Source: Clavelina lepadiformis | Lineage: Eukaryota > Chordata > Ascidiacea > Aplousobranchia > Clavelinidae | Assembly (NCBI RefSeq): GCF_947623445.1 | Contig: NC_135246.1 | Location: forward strand, 19,154,288-19,218,287 | Reading direction: 5' to 3' | Length of the DNA: 64,000 nt | In this document: in pieces, positions 52,401 to 64,000 of the stretch | Numbering within the stretch: the stretch's first letter is position 1 | How the letters are laid out: the number at the start of each line of letters is the position of its first letter | The notes under the pieces: model-generated | What the model saw: the letters and a program-made list of their open reading frames with translations, nothing else | The model's database searches: none | Told to the model about the DNA's origin: nothing | Translations under genes and position numbers: made by a program

Positions 52401-52669
52401 CAAATACGTCTGGAACAGTTTCAAGCTTTATTGAGACTATAACAAGCCATGAAGACGACGCTTCTATAATTTAACAGGGACTGAATCACCATCAAGTAAC
52501 TGCGACCAGCTAGTTTAAACTAACCGGCAAATCGCTCTCTTACAATTTAAACCTGATATAAAGTGATGTGATGACGTCAGATGATCAGTTGCATAACTTC
52601 TATTCACACAAGATACAGGCTTAATACAATTTCTTATATTTACCTTAATTCCATTCTCGTTATTTCCAT
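49404..52669 (-). CDS. Class II PAQR receptor, paralogue C
   Basis: Exons 2-8: 52227-52358, 51858-52003, 51340-51516, 50791-50953, 50277-50446, 49822-49945, 49404-49563, with the same phases as A and B (132, 146, 177, 163 and 124 bp match A). A 26-bp first exon at 52644-52669 (MEITRMEL, donor GTAAAT, phase 2) completes a 1,098-bp frame (365 aa) but is only tentative. Motifs: KWMRSFGL, IWHGYRPSPSSISYCLKR, NETLNVWTHFIP, AHLFSC followed by IDYGSI, GHSHQCFH. This is the most diverged of the three: the motif C Trp is Cys, DYGGI is DYGSI, and the last exon lacks the INEW motif of A and B and ends in a basic tail (QEQRRRSNLKKT). The histidines, Ser and Asp of the presumed metal site are kept. Confidence 0.85.
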
Positions 52670-53581
52670 AGCGAAGGGTCCCGCAGATCACTTTAACAAT
52701 AAAAGCTACAACTCACACGATTACAATATATTATACATGATGACAAACCTCAAATACCGACCGCTCATGCATTGTATCGATTGACAGAAAGCAAATTACC
52801 TTTGAATACGTTTGTTTTGATGCAACATTAACAGATCCGAGGGACCCTGTAAAGGAAATACGCACAGTGGCTACGTTAGCCTAACCAGCTTACAATAACA
52901 CTTTTTTACGTTAATATTACACAGGGTTTCGTCAAAACTGTCAGTTCTATTAAACTAAACATTTACAGTTTGTGTAGAAGAATTGAAAATAGAGTTAACA
53001 CTGGAGTATCATCATATGTCTTGCTTTTCAATTTTACTACAGGTAGGTATTTATGACACCATTACTATTATGTTTGGTGTCACAATCTTTTCATTCTTTG
53101 TCCTCGGACAATGAACAATGGGAAAACAATGAACAAACAATGTTATGTTATAAAATATCAAGCTTTATCCTTGGAATAAGGAAAGTATTTGCACGACTTA
53201 AACCCGACGATTAATTATTCCTCCTCGCTCGAGCACCGGTTACTGAGCTATTTTTTGTGCAAGTTCCGATTGTCACACATCTATATTTGGTTTTTAGTGT
53301 TCTTTGTCCGTATTGGGAGTTATTCGCCAGGACCAACCTAGCGTCGTTCATGTATTGCACAAGTACGTTATAGCGGTAGCCTAACATGTAGTATCATACG
53401 TTGGTCGTATAATTGCTAACTTATTTAGTCAGGCGCTCCAACCCAGGGTTGTACAAACTAAGACCCGCTGGCCAACTGCTGTCTGCCGCATAATTTGGCC
53501 CGCTATCATTAATTATCGGGCTATTGCATATTTTCGAACCAAGACAAAGAAATACGGAACTAACGTTGGAAGTTCGAGGCT

Positions 53582-55243
53582 GTGATAATAAAGGGACTTT
53601 ATAGTATACAAATCGAATTCTTATTTTCAGAAGTCTGCTTTACCAAACATGACGTCAATGATAGATAACATTGCGTACCGGTAACTTTCTGTTTTCTGAA
53701 GGAGATTGGTACCACCGGTCGTGCTCGTTTTGTTGACATATCATATACCATGCTAACATAGTGGTCAGGTAACGTTACACGTTTCAATTGAAGTAATCAC
53801 CAGAAATATGCTCAATTACCGGACAAAATTGTGCAATGGATGATAAATATCTGAATTGCTGTGCTGTGGCATTGTCCAATTTAGAGGGAATGCCCGTTAC
53901 CAAGACTTTATGGTCAGTAAACAGGCAGAACTGTCGACCATATAAAAAGTAACGAAAATGCTTGATTCTGAGATATAAAGCAAGCAATCCTCGGTCATAG
54001 ACACTATATTTACGTTGGGCATTGGAGAATGATTTTGAATAAAAAGCAAGAGGTTGGGGAGAACCATCAATAACTTGTTCTTAAACCCTACCACAACTGA
54101 GTCTGAAGCATCTACTGAAAGCCTTATTTCCGGACCATGGACCGGATGACCTAATGTAGCAGCTGTGCAAAGCGCCTGCTTTGTTTCCTGAAAGGCCTGT
54201 CTGGCAGTTGGTGTCCAAACAATGTGTCTTCTACCCTTTCTAGGTCCCAGCAGCTTGTTGAGTGTATCTTGAATTCCTGCAGCATTGGGCAAAAATCGTC
54301 TATAAAAATTCACCATTCCTAAAAAGCGACGAAGCTCCTTAATTGTCACAGGTTATGGGTAATTTTCAACTGCTTCGACTTTGGGTTTGATAGGACTTGC
54401 TCCATGTTCATTTACAGTAAAGCCAAGAAATTTTACTTCATTAGCATTAAACTCAATTTTACTATTCTCAGGGTATCCTGAATCAAACAAATTACGCCTA
54501 TTTGCACGTAAATTCGAAGATGTTGAAGTCAGTCGTCGACCAATATACTTATGATAGGGGCGAGAAAGAGAAGTAAGAATATTATACTTAGAATTCATTA
54601 ATGAAAGAAAATACACAATACATTAAAACAACTAAAATCCATGTACCGAATGTTTGAATGAAGATTTCTTCCACGGTCCTTAGATGTCCCACGATGGTAA
54701 ATGAGTGTTCCGAGATTTCGTGTGTTTATTTCAGAATGCGTAGATGTTCCATGATGGATTTTATTGAACAGTTTGATAATATATTCATATATTCCTTGAG
54801 AAATGAAAAGCGTATTTCCCACCGATGTCGGAACACCAGACTTCCCACTGCTATATTATAGGACAAAATTCCTTGTTGCCTTGCGAAGAGGACAATGAAG
54901 TTATCTATCTTAACACTGAACTTGTTCCAATAGAATTCAACAATGGTTACACAGGAATGACAACTGTATATACTTGAACAATTACAATTATACAAAACAT
55001 TAGCACAGCAACAGCAAAAAGACGTCCATGTTACAGTGTTCATCTTAGTTATTAGTAGAATGAATGCATTGAACAGCTGTGCATAACTCACGCAAGATAT
55101 AGGCAGGCGCGATATTTATGTCACGACTTAAAAACGGAAAACAGAAAGTTATCGGTACGCAATGTTATCTATCATTGACGTCATGTTTCGTAAAGCAGAC
55201 GTCTGAAAATAAGAATTCTATATTCTATTCGATTTGTATACTA
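53582..55243 (-). mobile_element. Broken Ty3/gypsy-type LTR element fossil
   Basis: Fragments of a gypsy-type pol lie on the minus strand at about 54600-53784: the end of reverse transcriptase (VKFLGFTVNEHG, ELRRFLGMVNFYRRF) and the start of RNase H (SVDASDSVV, CLFTDHKVL). FLGMVNFYRRF suggests a CsRn1/Kabuki-like clade, but this is uncertain. Gag, protease, integrase and most of RT are not recognisable; the copy is clearly dead, with several breaks. A ~120-bp arm at 53582-53705, placed where a 3' LTR end would lie for this orientation, is repeated in inverted orientation at 55130-55243, continuing after a nested MITE at 56047-56066. Age looks old. Confidence 0.75.
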
Positions 55244-56046
55244 AGGTACCTGTACCGAATAAGGCCCACCTAACACTTTTTTGAAAATAACTCAAGAACC
55301 AAAAATGAGAATAGACTGAAAAATCGTATTCTATTAGTGAGGGTATATGACTACAACATATTAAAACCACAATACCTGACAACCCCCCAAAAAAATTTTA
55401 TAAAGAAATTAAAAATTCCAAAAAATGGGCCTTATTAGGAGCATAGGCTCCTAATAAGGCTCACCAATTTTGTGAGTATTTTGATTCAAAACATAGTAAT
55501 AGACAACATATAACATTATTAGAAATTTCACATTTTAAGTTGTACAAACATTTAAAAAGATTCCATTAGGCGCATCAAAGTAACTGCAACAATTTGCCAA
55601 CTGATGACTGGAACCACTCTTGAAGTCTGGACATCAATTAGCCAAGCATCTTGTATGGGCCTTATTAGGCGCATGTGGCATCCACGAAAAAAATGTCACA
55701 TTTTTATCATCAGAAAAATTTTAGCAAAAAAAAGTGCATTATCCTTTTCAATACTAAGTTGGTTGTTACATGAAAACTTCAACCGGCTGACAACAGTTCA
55801 TTTAACCGGCCAAATTCTCACTTACTTTTTTTCTAAATTAACAAAACCACCTTAATTGCAAATATCAAATTTTTGTTGTGCTCTAGCGAATCGGTTGATC
55901 ACGTGACAAGGATGAAATCTGGTAAACCATGATGAATTTATATTAGTTTTTATGTAGGGACAAAATCTTTTATTTATTTGCACGGGTTTGCGAAATATGA
56001 GCAATGGGCCTTATTAGGGACCGGGCCTTATTCGGTACAGGTACCT
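55244..56046. mobile_element. ~800-bp MITE nested in the LTR-like arm, TA target
   Basis: Perfect inverted ends AGGTACCTGTACCGAATAAG followed by GCCC, flanked by TA (55242-55243 and 56047-56048). The other arm of the host repeat (near 53590) shows the uninterrupted sequence GTATACTATAAAGTCCC, an empty-site comparison proving a TA duplication on insertion. Inside, GGGCCTTATTAGG recurs at about 55433, 55655, 56004 and, as GGGCCTTATTCGG, 56023, and GGAGCATAGGCTCC forms a small palindrome near 55439. No open frame of note. Tc1/mariner-like or another TA-targeting superfamily. Confidence 0.88.
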
Positions 56047-56066
56047 TATAAAGTCCCTTTATTATT

Positions 56067-57227
56067 ACAAGGTTAACAAACGTTTTCAATATGGCTGAGA
56101 TGAAAACGTCTTAATCAAACGCAAATTATGTTTCCAAGCGTTTAGTGTTAACTTGTGTGCATTAGTTGTAAGTTACGTTTCGTTGTTGGGTAGCAACTAC
56201 ACCAACTAAACAGAACTGTTTTTTGTATCGTCTCACCCACCCTGAGACCTTCTACAATCAACCGTTTAGTGTTGTCATGAATGTGTTACATCAAAATGGC
56301 AGAATGAAAGAAATCTTCTGAATCCACGCGCCTACAAGGCAAAAATTCTCATTGTTAAGTCTTAACCAAATGCACTGAGAACCAGAATGACTGACAATCA
56401 TTGGGCTGACATCTTTCGCATCGCTGCCGCCATTAAGAACGCCGAAGCGTACTCGTCCTTTATCCGTCCAATGAAATTGTTGTAATAATTCTTTTATTTT
56501 TTTGTCTTATATTGCGCTGGTGGCGCCAGCAAGCGATTCGCCACTATCGCGCGATATTTTTTAGTGATTTAGGACGATTGTTTAGTAACAAAATAGATTT
56601 CACTGGCAAACCCATTGTCAATGGTCTGTAGTTCTGTACGATCTTTATTGCGTTGTAGGCAAAGTTAATCTTCACACAGAGCGAGTGGCACTTGGTTGAC
56701 CAATCGGACCAGGATTCGATATTGTGTTGGTCCGCCTTACCATTACTAGGCAGCAGACGCAACTACTTTTAAAGTGAGCTTTTAGGTTAAACTGTTCACA
56801 TTCACACCGATTCGTAAACAACGTGTCTCCCTGCCATCTGCCAAGCTGGTGAACGCAGCATGTCCCGAATACGAGTCGCCACTCAGCTTTCTATTTTAAG
56901 TGGTCAATATTTATTCGGACTCCCAGAGATATTTAACTCTTCCATATCTGCTTACTTACAACAAGTAACTGAATTTCCGCACAAAAAAGCAACACGCTTT
57001 AAAATCAACTCTGTCCATTGCGAATTGTGGTACACACGTTTGTTACATCATAAACTGCACAAATGACGAAAAAAGTCCGGACACTAATTGCACGAGTTTG
57101 TCAAATCGCGGTTCGAACAAAGGGGCTCTGGACTTTTAAAATTCTTAAACTGAGAGCTTGAAAAATTGTAACTGAATTCCCAAGATGCATGGAACATAAA
57201 ATCAACCTGCAGCATTCGTATTTCAAT
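56067..57227. other. Intergenic before CCDC47
   Basis: No gene or repeat family recognised between the nested elements and the CCDC47 stop codon. Confidence 0.5.
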
Positions 57228-60200
57228 CTACATCGCCTTCACTTTAAATTGGCGACCCTTCATCATCTTCTTGTTCTTCTTGTTCAATTCACGCCGATGT
57301 ATTTGCTCCTGCGAATACGACACGTGAGTTTCAAAATTAAAATCTTCTTCGCAAGCTTAAGCTGATATATTTATATTCGACTTTTTTATGAGGTGGAATT
57401 TACTATATCAGCAACCTTGCAAGTGCCCAAAGCAAGTTTACTATGAAGCAGCCACCACCCATGTTACCTTTACTTCGACAAGTCACAGTAGAGCCTGGAT
57501 TTATCAAACCTCGACCAGAAGAAAGTCTTTGCACCACCTATTTCAATTACTCTTCTACAAAATCACAGACTCACATCCATGCGACGCTGCTTCTCGGGGT
57601 CCTCCTCGTTCATCATCTTGTCCTTGAGAGCGCGAGCTTTCTCCTCTTTCTTCAGTTGGGCCGCTTCCTGACGTTGCAAGTGAGTTTGCTTCATCAACTT
57701 CAGCATCGCCTCCTGTCGGTGCTTGTCCGTTTTCATCTTATTCTGGGGCCAACAAATAAACATGGGTGAGGTGAAGCAGAGGCATTATTTGTCTGATAAC
57801 ATACTGACGTTAATGAACGTCTGCCGGGATATCTTCTATCTATTAATAATAACGAAGTAAATGTAATTGAAACCACGGTAAGATGGACGGAGCATAAATT
57901 GCTATGATGACAACATACTGATGATGATACAGAAATGTTTACAAAAAATATCTGCCGTCTTCTATCAATCTACTTATAATCGTGTTGTGATTGCAACAAG
58001 AAGGAATACAGGCTTGTAGTTAAGTAGTTCGCAAAATGTGACGTCATCCCCTTACTTCGCGACTCAGTCTGTGTTTCTTCACTTTATCGGTGAGGTAGAG
58101 CGCCATCTTGAGGAGATTGAGAAGATTCGGGATTTTTCTTTCTTTGTTCTCGGACGGGACTAAAAGTGAAATTCACTAATTTCAAAACCAACTCTGATGA
58201 TGCGGGACAGGCGCAAGATTTGAAACTTACTGTTCAGCGTGAGCGAGATTATCTTTTCGGCTTCTGGGAACTTCGCGGTGGGTTCTTGCCTGAATGATAA
58301 AAACCAAAACTGGCAGATGCACACAAAGTTCAAAGCTAGGCATAAAAGGTAGATAAGTTATGACGTAGGTTGATGGTTTTTACGTTGTATGAGACAATGC
58401 TATAATGAAGAGACGAAATAATGTCAATAGGTTAAAATTGAAGATATGGATAGAAAACGTCTGTTGTCTTCAGAAAACCATTCAAATAAGGTTGATAATA
58501 TGAGGCCCGACAGAGAAAATGGAGAATACTTACTGGTCTGTGAGCAACGGTCCAGAGAATTGGTCGGAGATTAGCAAGGAATCGAAAACACCTTCGTTTT
58601 CATTCAGAACTTTTCGAACCTAAAACAGTTGATTTTTAATGGTAAATAGTTTAATTAGATTGAAATAAACTTCCAAAAATATACCGATGGTTTGGTAGAT
58701 ATTGAATAGAAAAGAATAAACATAAAATTTTACCGCTCAACTCTGACGATATTCAGAACAAATTACATAAAAATAATATTACCGCATTGTCAAGTATTGC
58801 ATTAGGTAGTTCCCCAAATAGCTCGGACAAAACAAATAACTTAGAAGACAGGCCATACTTCTCTCCACCCCTGGATTTTTCAACGCAAAATGAGTTCTGC
58901 AAAAAATCCATAGTTAGAGTTATTACAACAGAATTGACAATCTAAACCACACGCTGCGTGTTTAACTTTTGCCACATGTCATAGTTAGACAGTCCAGTCT
59001 GGGTGTCATAACAGACGACCGATTGTTACAGTGCATACTGTACATGTATGAAGATTGAGTCACGTTGAACTACAAAAGCTATTGGACAGTGGCCTGCATA
59101 TGTTATGAACACTGTTAGAACTGATGGTTTAGCTTTCAAACTGGACCATGCTAAGTTTTGTGGTGAAACTGGAGCAGAAATAAGGCAACTCATCAACCTG
59201 CCATGCTCATCCAGATATACAAACAGCTCTTTGTGTAACAATAAATCTAACCTAGAAACCTGGATGCAACAAACATAGCAATAAAATGTAAACGTTCTTA
59301 TCACAACTTACCACGTCCTGCATGTTCTTGTGCAAGTTTGCGACCGATTTCTTCGTTCCAACGCAGAATACGAACGGGTCCATGGAGGTAAGCGTGATGG
59401 TTATCACCACCTGGTCTACTGCAGGCTTCAATCGATCCGATATCACCGAGATTAAATCTTGTCTTTTGAGCAACTGCATCAAAACAGATCATTGACGGGC
59501 TATCTTTAGAACTTAATTTACTAGTTTATGTTTATTTATATTTCTTAAAAACAATATGCGATAAACGAGTCATACATGAGGGTAACGTAATAGTTTTAAG
59601 GATTTGCAAAAACATATTTAGCAACATTAAGTAAAAATACCATCATTGACTTTTAGGCCGTTTTTATTTGCGAAGCATATTTAGCGACCGAAAACGTTTC
59701 TACTCTGCTATTACTTAAACGTACGATGTCATTATTTACCTTAAGTTCGACGAGCATTCCTTCACAACATGTCCGTCCAGAACACCAAAGTGTGTACAAG
59801 TGCTCAGATTCTTTCACAAATTGGTGGGTGCTCGCAGCTTTCTTGTTACTAGGGTCGTCCCCAACGAGTTCAAATTGCTTGTTAAGATGATCGACATGAG
59901 ATTTTAACCTGGGTAAGAGCGTCCATATATTCTTTTACAAAATAGACACCTTATGATCTCACGGAATTAAATAATTATTTACTCTCTAGAGTTGTTGTTA
60001 GTTGACACATGACCGAGAAAACATCATACCACGTTGATGCTATGCTGTTGTTTTTTGCTCGGCCAATGAAGAAATTAACGACATAAACGAGGAGACCAGC
60101 CCCCATAAGGAACTCGATGTAATACTTGTCCCAACTTCTCAAGTGCAAAGGAACATCTGCTATCTTCAGTTCCGGCTCAGACGACTTCTTCTGCTGGAAA

Positions 60201-61431
60201 TCACAAAAATACATCCGCAGATAATAAAAAATTTACAAGCATAAAAGCACTAAGTTTAACTTCCTTGAGATTAAGATAGACTTAAGGTATGAAGCTAGTC
60301 AATCTACCAAACCAGTAGGCCGGACACTGAAAGTTAGTTCCGCAACAATGGTGTGTCAATACAATTCAAACATTGTTTTTAAAGTTGCGGATGATAAGAC
60401 ACAGTTGCTGTAACTTTATAAATTGAACCTTCTTGGTCTTTTTGTTCTCATTTTCCCAGATCGTATCATCGCCTGGAAGTCCTTCAAACTCATCAGGATC
60501 AAGAGATTCAAATTCATCCTCCTGGAGAAAGTTTTAACCATTGCAATTCAAAGCAAGCAGTAAGTTGTGGAAATAAAACCATAAACAAGATATCGTGTAG
60601 TGATGTGCCAAATCGAACATGAATCTGAATATTATTAGGCATGAATGTCAACAACTTTAGTTATTCTCATCCATTTAAGTGTTGTGGGCAAATTCGGGTC
60701 GAACCTTTTAGTTTGCAAAAATTAAGAAAATAAAACATTGAAGTTTATACTAGTTTAGTCGACGATAAAAACAATGAAATGTTTGCGAGTACTTTTAAAT
60801 ATGCAAAAATCTTGGTTTCTATGATACACTAATAGAGCAGCAACTATTAGCATTGACTCTCTCCGTCTCTTGGTTATCAGGACATTTGATCAAGTGAAAT
60901 TAGCAATGTTTGTAAATTTGGATATGCACTGATATTAACATCACATCTATTACAGTATTTGTGTTCTCAAAAGTCAATTTTTTGCTTTGGAACATCCTTA
61001 ATATTGAGACAAGTGGAATCAGAGTGAACAAGAAAAGCACAAAACACTGATCATGCCTCAGTTTCAACGACTGCGTCCTCATCTTCTTCATCTAAATCCT
61101 GGAAATCATCGGCGACTTCCTGCGGTTCCTCCTTGTCTGTAACCAAGATGTGACGTTAACAATATTATGTTTAAAATACTCATTTCTTCATCAAAATAAT
61201 CTCGCAAACTTCAATTGAACAAATGCGATTAAATTCTACAATCGTTGACGTAACATTCATCACTTTACCTGGTAGGTCGCCTTCAGATGCTAATTCCACC
61301 ACATCTTCGTCAAAATCTTCAAATTCGGCAAATTCATTATCTTCGATTTCTGCCCCATGCTGATTACGGTTGTCTCCGTTTACACCGAAAGTAGTCAGCA
61401 GAAGAATTAAAACAAAGACCCACAATTTCAT
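57228..61431 (-). CDS. CCDC47: CCDC47 (calumin), ER membrane protein
   Basis: Single-pass ER protein involved in calcium handling and part of the PAT complex of the multi-pass translocon. Exons 61269-61431, 61057-61136, 60429-60521, 60030-60193, 59740-59908, 59312-59473, 58783-58896, 58534-58619, 58231-58289, 58056-58159, 57575-57742, 57228-57308 total 1,443 bp in frame (480 aa; human 483). Signal peptide MKLWVFVLILLLTTFGVNG, then a very acidic lumenal region (FAEFEDFDEDV). The membrane helix is in exon 4 (FLMGAGLLVYVVNFFIG). The cytosolic domain has LVGDD, HLYTLWCSGRTCCEGML, LLKRQDLISVI and SDQFSGP. The charged C-terminal helix has RQEAAQLKKEEKARA, NEEDPEKQRR and ends FKVKAM, as in human. 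The exon 2 donor is the weakest call: the best phase-0 choice is GAG followed by GCATGA, a GC donor. Confidence 0.95.
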
Positions 61432-62161
61432 AATAAGGCTAAAAAGTGTTCTAAATAAAACCTAAAATTTCAGGAAAAAAATATTACAGATTTAAACTTT
61501 ACAGACTCAAAATCCAAGCCAAAGCCAAAATCAATAGGTAATTTTTCAAAATAAAACAATAATTCAATGGCTATAATAAATTCTGAGTGACATGGAAAAC
61601 GCACGGTAAAAGAAAGAGTAAATACAGAACAAACACCCTAGCTCGGGAGATAAAGTCAATTAGTTTTCCGTCATCAATGTCAAATACCCAGTTTATTTCA
61701 TGAACTAAAATACCTAAATATTCCTGAATAATGAAATCTATGTGTAACGTGTGAAATTTCTGGGCAGAAAAGGAACAACAGAAGTAGCTGATGAAGAATT
61801 ACGTTATCAGCAAATAAACTGTTATAAGAAAACAAAAATTTCACTCTACATCTATTCTACACCTGCTCAAGATACTCATGAATCATGATACACCAATGTA
61901 TATGATGTTTAGCCAAAACCAGTTCAAATCATTCATGATTAAATTCCACTTATAGAATTATAAGTAAATTATAGAAGTAAAATTAAATATAAATTAAAAT
62001 TACAGAAAATTACAGAAATTTTCATCCATCCTCATCTTTCATTGTGGTTAAAACGGCACAGTATACAATTCAAATACAGGAAGGCGATGCATAAACTACA
62101 ACATACTTCATAAAATCTTCTCAATTGTGTACAACAGCCATGATAAAGTTGCAACAACATT
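61432..62161. other. Short intergenic stretch
   Basis: Between the CCDC47 start and the ACAT1 stop, both genes on the minus strand. AT-rich, no recognised element; it must hold the CCDC47 promoter and the ACAT1 3' end. Confidence 0.5.
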
Positions 62162-63385
62162 TTAGGCACATTTCCTAATAACTATGGCACTGGCACCACC
62201 ACCGCCATTGCAAATGCCAGCACAGCCAAGCTGACCAGGGCCAAGCCGATGAGCAAGATGGGTGACAAGCCTTGCGCCGGACATGCCGATTGGATGGCCA
62301 AGTGACACAGCCCCTCCATCGACGTTAACTTTTGACGGGTCGAGATCCAAAAGTTTGATGTTTGCAAGCGCAACGACGCTGAAGGCCTCGTTTATCTCCC
62401 ACATAGCAATGTCGTCTTTTGTCACACCTGCAGCTTCTAGTGCCTTAGGGATGGCGTATGCGGGTGCAGTCGGAAAGTCGATCGGTGCCAGTGCGGCATC
62501 TGCGAATGATACAACAGTAGCGAGTGGTTTTACACCAAGTCTGTCAGCTGCCTGTCTGGTCATTAGCACAAGTGCTGCAGCTCCATCATTTAAAGTGCTT
62601 GCATTGCCGGCAGTTACGGTTCCTTCTTTGGGTTGAAATACGGCCCGCAGTGTGGCCAACTTGTCAAAATTCACTTTCTTAAATTCCTCGTCTTCAGCAA
62701 CCGTCACATCAGGCTTGCCTCGTTTGCCTGGAAATACATCATCGGTGTTGCAACGATTCAGTAAAAACAGAGTTGAGAATAAACATTTGTAACTTCTTTC
62801 ATAAGAAATTAGACATTCATTAAACACCCAGGTAAACACTAGGTTACCACCGTTACTGGCATGTTTGACTTTTTGGACTGTTTCACCATACAGACAAAAA
62901 CTGCTGCATAAACACAAAATGTTGCAAAAACATTAAGAAAGCTATATTAGTGGAAGATTAGATGATCAAATACATTGGTAGTGACCTACCTTCGATGGTG
63001 ACTGGAACAATTTCATCGCTAAACTTGCCATCCTTTGTTGCTTGGGCACTCAACTTATAAGACGAAATCGCATATTCATCTTGCTGCTCACGAGATATAG
63101 AAAACTTACTGGCCGTGTCCTCACCACATATTCCCATGTGCATCTTCCCGTAAGCGTCGGTCAAACCGTCATGCACGATTAAGTCGAGCATCTTAATCCC
63201 TCCGTACATGGGTGGGGTTCGAGGCATGACAAAAGGAGTGTTGGACATGCTCTCCATTCCACCGGCCACCATCACTTCCTGGTGACCACACATAAGTGAC
63301 TGCGACGCCAACATGATCGACTTCATCCCGGACGCACAGACTTTGTTGATGGTGGTACATGGAGTACTTTCAGACAAACCAGCTC
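62162..63385 (-). CDS. ACAT1: Mitochondrial acetyl-CoA acetyltransferase, 3' part
   Basis: Thiolase that condenses or cleaves acetoacetyl-CoA in ketone-body and isoleucine metabolism. Two exons, 62990-63385 and 62162-62727, joined in phase 1 across ATC-GAA-G and GC-AAA, giving about the last 320 residues. The nucleophile Cys is in [11 protein letters not shown], the His in [14 protein letters not shown], and the second catalytic Cys in [11 protein letters not shown]; also [13 protein letters not shown] and [11 protein letters not shown]. These match human ACAT1 closely, including the EDEEFKKV linker. The N-terminal exons (mitochondrial presequence, the TPIG and GQAPARQ regions) are not in 63386-64000 and lie beyond the window. 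Nothing looks broken. Confidence 0.95.
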
Positions 63386-64000
63386 CTGTATCAATATGAC
63401 ATTATTAAAATTCCGTGTGGAAGTGACTGTTTGCAGTGAACGTACCAGTCAAATATCATGGGCAATCTACCTGTGGTTGGTTTACTATAAGCAAATTTAT
63501 GACAATTGAAAATGAATACACCATTTAATCACAAGGCTAAAAACAACCAGTACATATATATGTGTAAAATCGTTTGGAATGTTTTGATTTAGTGTCAAAA
63601 ACCTTGTCAATTTCTAAGGAATACATCAATGGGAAAAGGAACAAAATCGAGTTTGGTAGCTGAGGCTCAAGCAATGAAGAACACATTACCACGTTTAAGT
63701 CGAGCAAAAAACTTTTCTCAGACCAAGAATAAAGATCCTGATACAACACAATACCAATTAGATTAAATTGTACATAAAAGAAGACTAAGTTAAAACACTA
63801 TCTATAGTCATCATTACTTGATGTGCATATACCCAACTGAAAAAAAGCTGTCACCACTGGTGTCAATATTTATATCTCTATACCCAATTTTTGCTGGAAA
63901 AAAGGCCGCCCTGAAGAGAATCAGATTTTAAATGGATGCCAGTTTATTCACCACACAGTGAGTTCAACCTGTTGTGTTTTCACTTTTATAAATGACCATA
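63386..64000 (-). other. ACAT1 intron running off the window
   Basis: No further thiolase exon is visible. The acceptor for the exon starting at 63385 is GATACAG. Confidence 0.6.

Noticed and set aside
53444-53510. CAGGGTTGTACAAACTAAGA followed by CCCGCTGGCC, resembling a hAT MITE end
   Set aside because: No matching right terminus or 8-bp duplication found; at most a stray end fragment.
54622-55120. Open frames upstream of the gypsy fragment
   Set aside because: Cys- and Asn-rich chance translations with no retroelement domain; not counted as part of the element's genes.
62262-62636. Plus-strand frame of 124 codons
   Set aside because: Antisense shadow of the last ACAT1 exon.

Overview
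This is eukaryotic, clearly metazoan nuclear DNA: AT-rich, intron-rich, with animal-specific genes (Raptor, PAQR receptors, TSSK kinase, SLC46-type transporter, CCDC47, mitochondrial ACAT1), short introns and many small DNA transposons. The proteins are recognisable but strongly diverged from vertebrate ones, and introns go down to about 48 nt. My best guess is an invertebrate deuterostome such as an ascidian tunicate; this is inference from style, not proof. There are no operons or CRISPR arrays, and I recognised no RNA genes.

Layout. 1-6 kb: a FUT8-fragment pseudogene, a ~950-bp imperfect palindrome, and an intronless FUT8-like core fucosyltransferase gene (minus strand). 6-11 kb: transposon-rich DNA, with a hAT remnant carrying a nested hAT MITE and a 727-bp inverted-repeat element. 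11.4-24 kb: a complete Raptor (RPTOR) gene on the minus strand, which I resolve into 30 coding exons (about 1,334 aa). 24-30 kb: mostly gene-free, with one hAT MITE. 30-33.3 kb: PAQR gene A (plus). 33.8-34.9 kb: a two-exon TSSK-type kinase (minus). 35-39 kb: mostly empty, with a PH-domain-like exon. 39.3-42.1 kb: an SLC46-type MFS transporter (plus, 10 exons). 43.3-52.7 kb: PAQR genes B and C (both minus). 53.6-56.1 kb: a broken Ty3/gypsy-type fossil between inverted arms, one arm interrupted by a TA-flanked MITE. 57.2-61.4 kb: CCDC47 (minus, 12 exons, about 480 aa). 62.2-64 kb: the 3' part of ACAT1 (minus), running off the window.

The genes do not form one pathway. Raptor (mTORC1 scaffold), CCDC47 (ER translocon/calcium), ACAT1 (ketone and isoleucine metabolism) and FUT8 (Golgi N-glycan core fucosylation) are unrelated housekeeping functions. 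The local theme is expansion of class II PAQR (membrane progestin receptor-like) genes: three paralogues with the same exon phases, two in one orientation and one inverted, with a short near-identical tract in exon 7 of A and B that looks like recent gene conversion. Three introns in three genes appear to use GC instead of GT at the donor.

Exon models were made by eye from splice signals, phase and remembered family sequences. For Raptor, PAQR A, SLC46 and CCDC47 the summed exon lengths are exact multiples of three, which supports them.
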